This document shows positions 5,646 through 5,999 of a stretch of 5,999 nt of DNA, in pieces. The stretch covers positions 1 through 5,999 of the forward strand of contig JAJRWW010000672.1 in the NCBI GenBank assembly GCA_024276595.1, read 5' to 3'. A program made the translations under genes and the position numbers. The notes beneath the pieces were generated by a model. The model saw only the letters and a list, made by a program, of their open reading frames with translations, ran no database searches and had not been told where the DNA came from. Position 1 is the stretch's first letter. Each line of letters opens with the position of its first letter. Origin of the DNA: Myxococcota bacterium (lineage in GTDB: Bacteria > Myxococcota_A > Polyangia > HGW-17 > JAJRWW01).

Positions 5646-5999
5646 ATGTGTTTCAAGAGACCAAGGCCGTTGAGAACCCGCTCTGTGGGGTGGAGCTGGG
5701 CTGCACGCGTGGCAGTGCTTTGCGCCGTGCACCTGGCAGCAGGCCCACTGGCCCAGGCGCAGGAGGCAGATGGCTTCCTGGACGTCACCACGGTCCCTGG
5801 CGTTGACCCCACCGGCAATCTGGACTCCACATCCGGACTACAAGCGGCCATCGACGACGCCGTGGACCGGGACTCGTGGCGTTTTTCCCGCCGGGTGTAT
5901 ACCTGGTCTCCGACACGCTGCAGGCCGAACAGCAGGTACGGACCACTCAGAGTGGGACGTGCGGGCGGCGGCCGAACTCTGCGGTGCTGCTGGGCTCCA
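5646..5999 (+). CDS. Secreted pectate-lyase-like (right-handed beta-helix) protein, 5' end, frameshifted
   Basis: The gene starts at ATG 5646 after a strong ribosome site and runs off the window. The first part is a Sec signal peptide: basic MCFKRPRPLRTR, hydrophobic VAVLCAVHLAAGPLA, and a cleavage site AQA before QE (about residue 39). The mature start, DVTTVPGVDPTGNLDSTSGL, then QAAIDDAVDR, matches the opening of the pectate-lyase-3 / GH28-related beta-helix family (D..G.DPTG..D.T..LQAAID.A...). After residue 75 the frame changes: the expected continuation AFFPPGVYLVSDTLQAEQQV appears in the +1 frame, while the original frame gives non-family residues with no stop. Restoring one G at the GGG of 5869-5871 yields DRGLVAFFPPGVY, a perfect family fit. 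So it is a disrupted gene or a base-calling error. The protein would act outside the cytoplasm, likely binding or cutting polysaccharide; the substrate cannot be told. A sigma54 promoter candidate lies just upstream. Confidence 0.75.
   Translation, partial: MCFKRPRPLRTRSVGWSWAARVAVLCAVHLAAGPLAQAQEADGFLDVTTVPGVDPTGNLDSTSGLQAAIDDAVDRDSWRFSRRVYTWSPTRCRPNSRYGPLRVGRAGGGRTLRCCWAP

Noticed and set aside
1..5999. CRISPR arrays, tRNA or rRNA genes, insertion sequences
   Set aside because: No regularly spaced repeats, no cloverleaf-like or rRNA segments and no transposase-like frame were seen on either strand.

Overview
The window looks like chromosomal DNA of a myxobacterium or a close relative (Myxococcota, formerly Deltaproteobacteria). 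This is inferred from three things: high GC with strong third-position GC in the real genes; a Ser/Thr kinase with the catalytic-loop form HRDISPQN common in that group; and a sigma54 activator that carries an FHA domain instead of a receiver domain. No species can be named from sequence alone.

Layout. Positions 1-365 hold the 5' part of a leftward gene for an exported, probably helical-repeat protein. Its reading frame is cut by an in-frame TAG at 230-228. Positions 366-585 are a divergent intergenic region with a sigma70-like promoter facing right and a sigma54-like element with 10-bp-phased repeats facing left. Positions 586-4945 are a compact rightward operon of three intact genes: a membrane-anchored Ser/Thr kinase with a PEGA-like C-terminal domain, an exported TPR plus PEGA protein with two terminal membrane segments, and an FHA-AAA+-Fis sigma54 enhancer-binding protein (EBP). 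The gaps are 10 and 6 bases. Positions 4946-5645 hold no convincing gene; they contain three small hairpins and, at the right end, a good -24/-12 element (TGGCACG-N4-TTGAT). Positions 5646-5999 start a secreted pectate-lyase-like beta-helix protein whose frame is broken by an apparent loss of one G near 5869-5871.

How it may work (inference). The two PEGA-bearing proteins place sensory domains in the periplasm. The kinase signals inward, and the FHA domain of the EBP reads phosphothreonine, so phosphorylation would control sigma54 transcription. The -24/-12 elements at the starts of both flanking secreted-protein genes make those genes candidate targets. Together this would be a local kinase to FHA-EBP to secreted-effector circuit.

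Two less obvious points stand out. A perfect 14-bp inverted repeat inside the kinase gene reads, on the minus strand, as a textbook intrinsic terminator. Both flanking genes carry single-base disruptions while the three core genes are intact.
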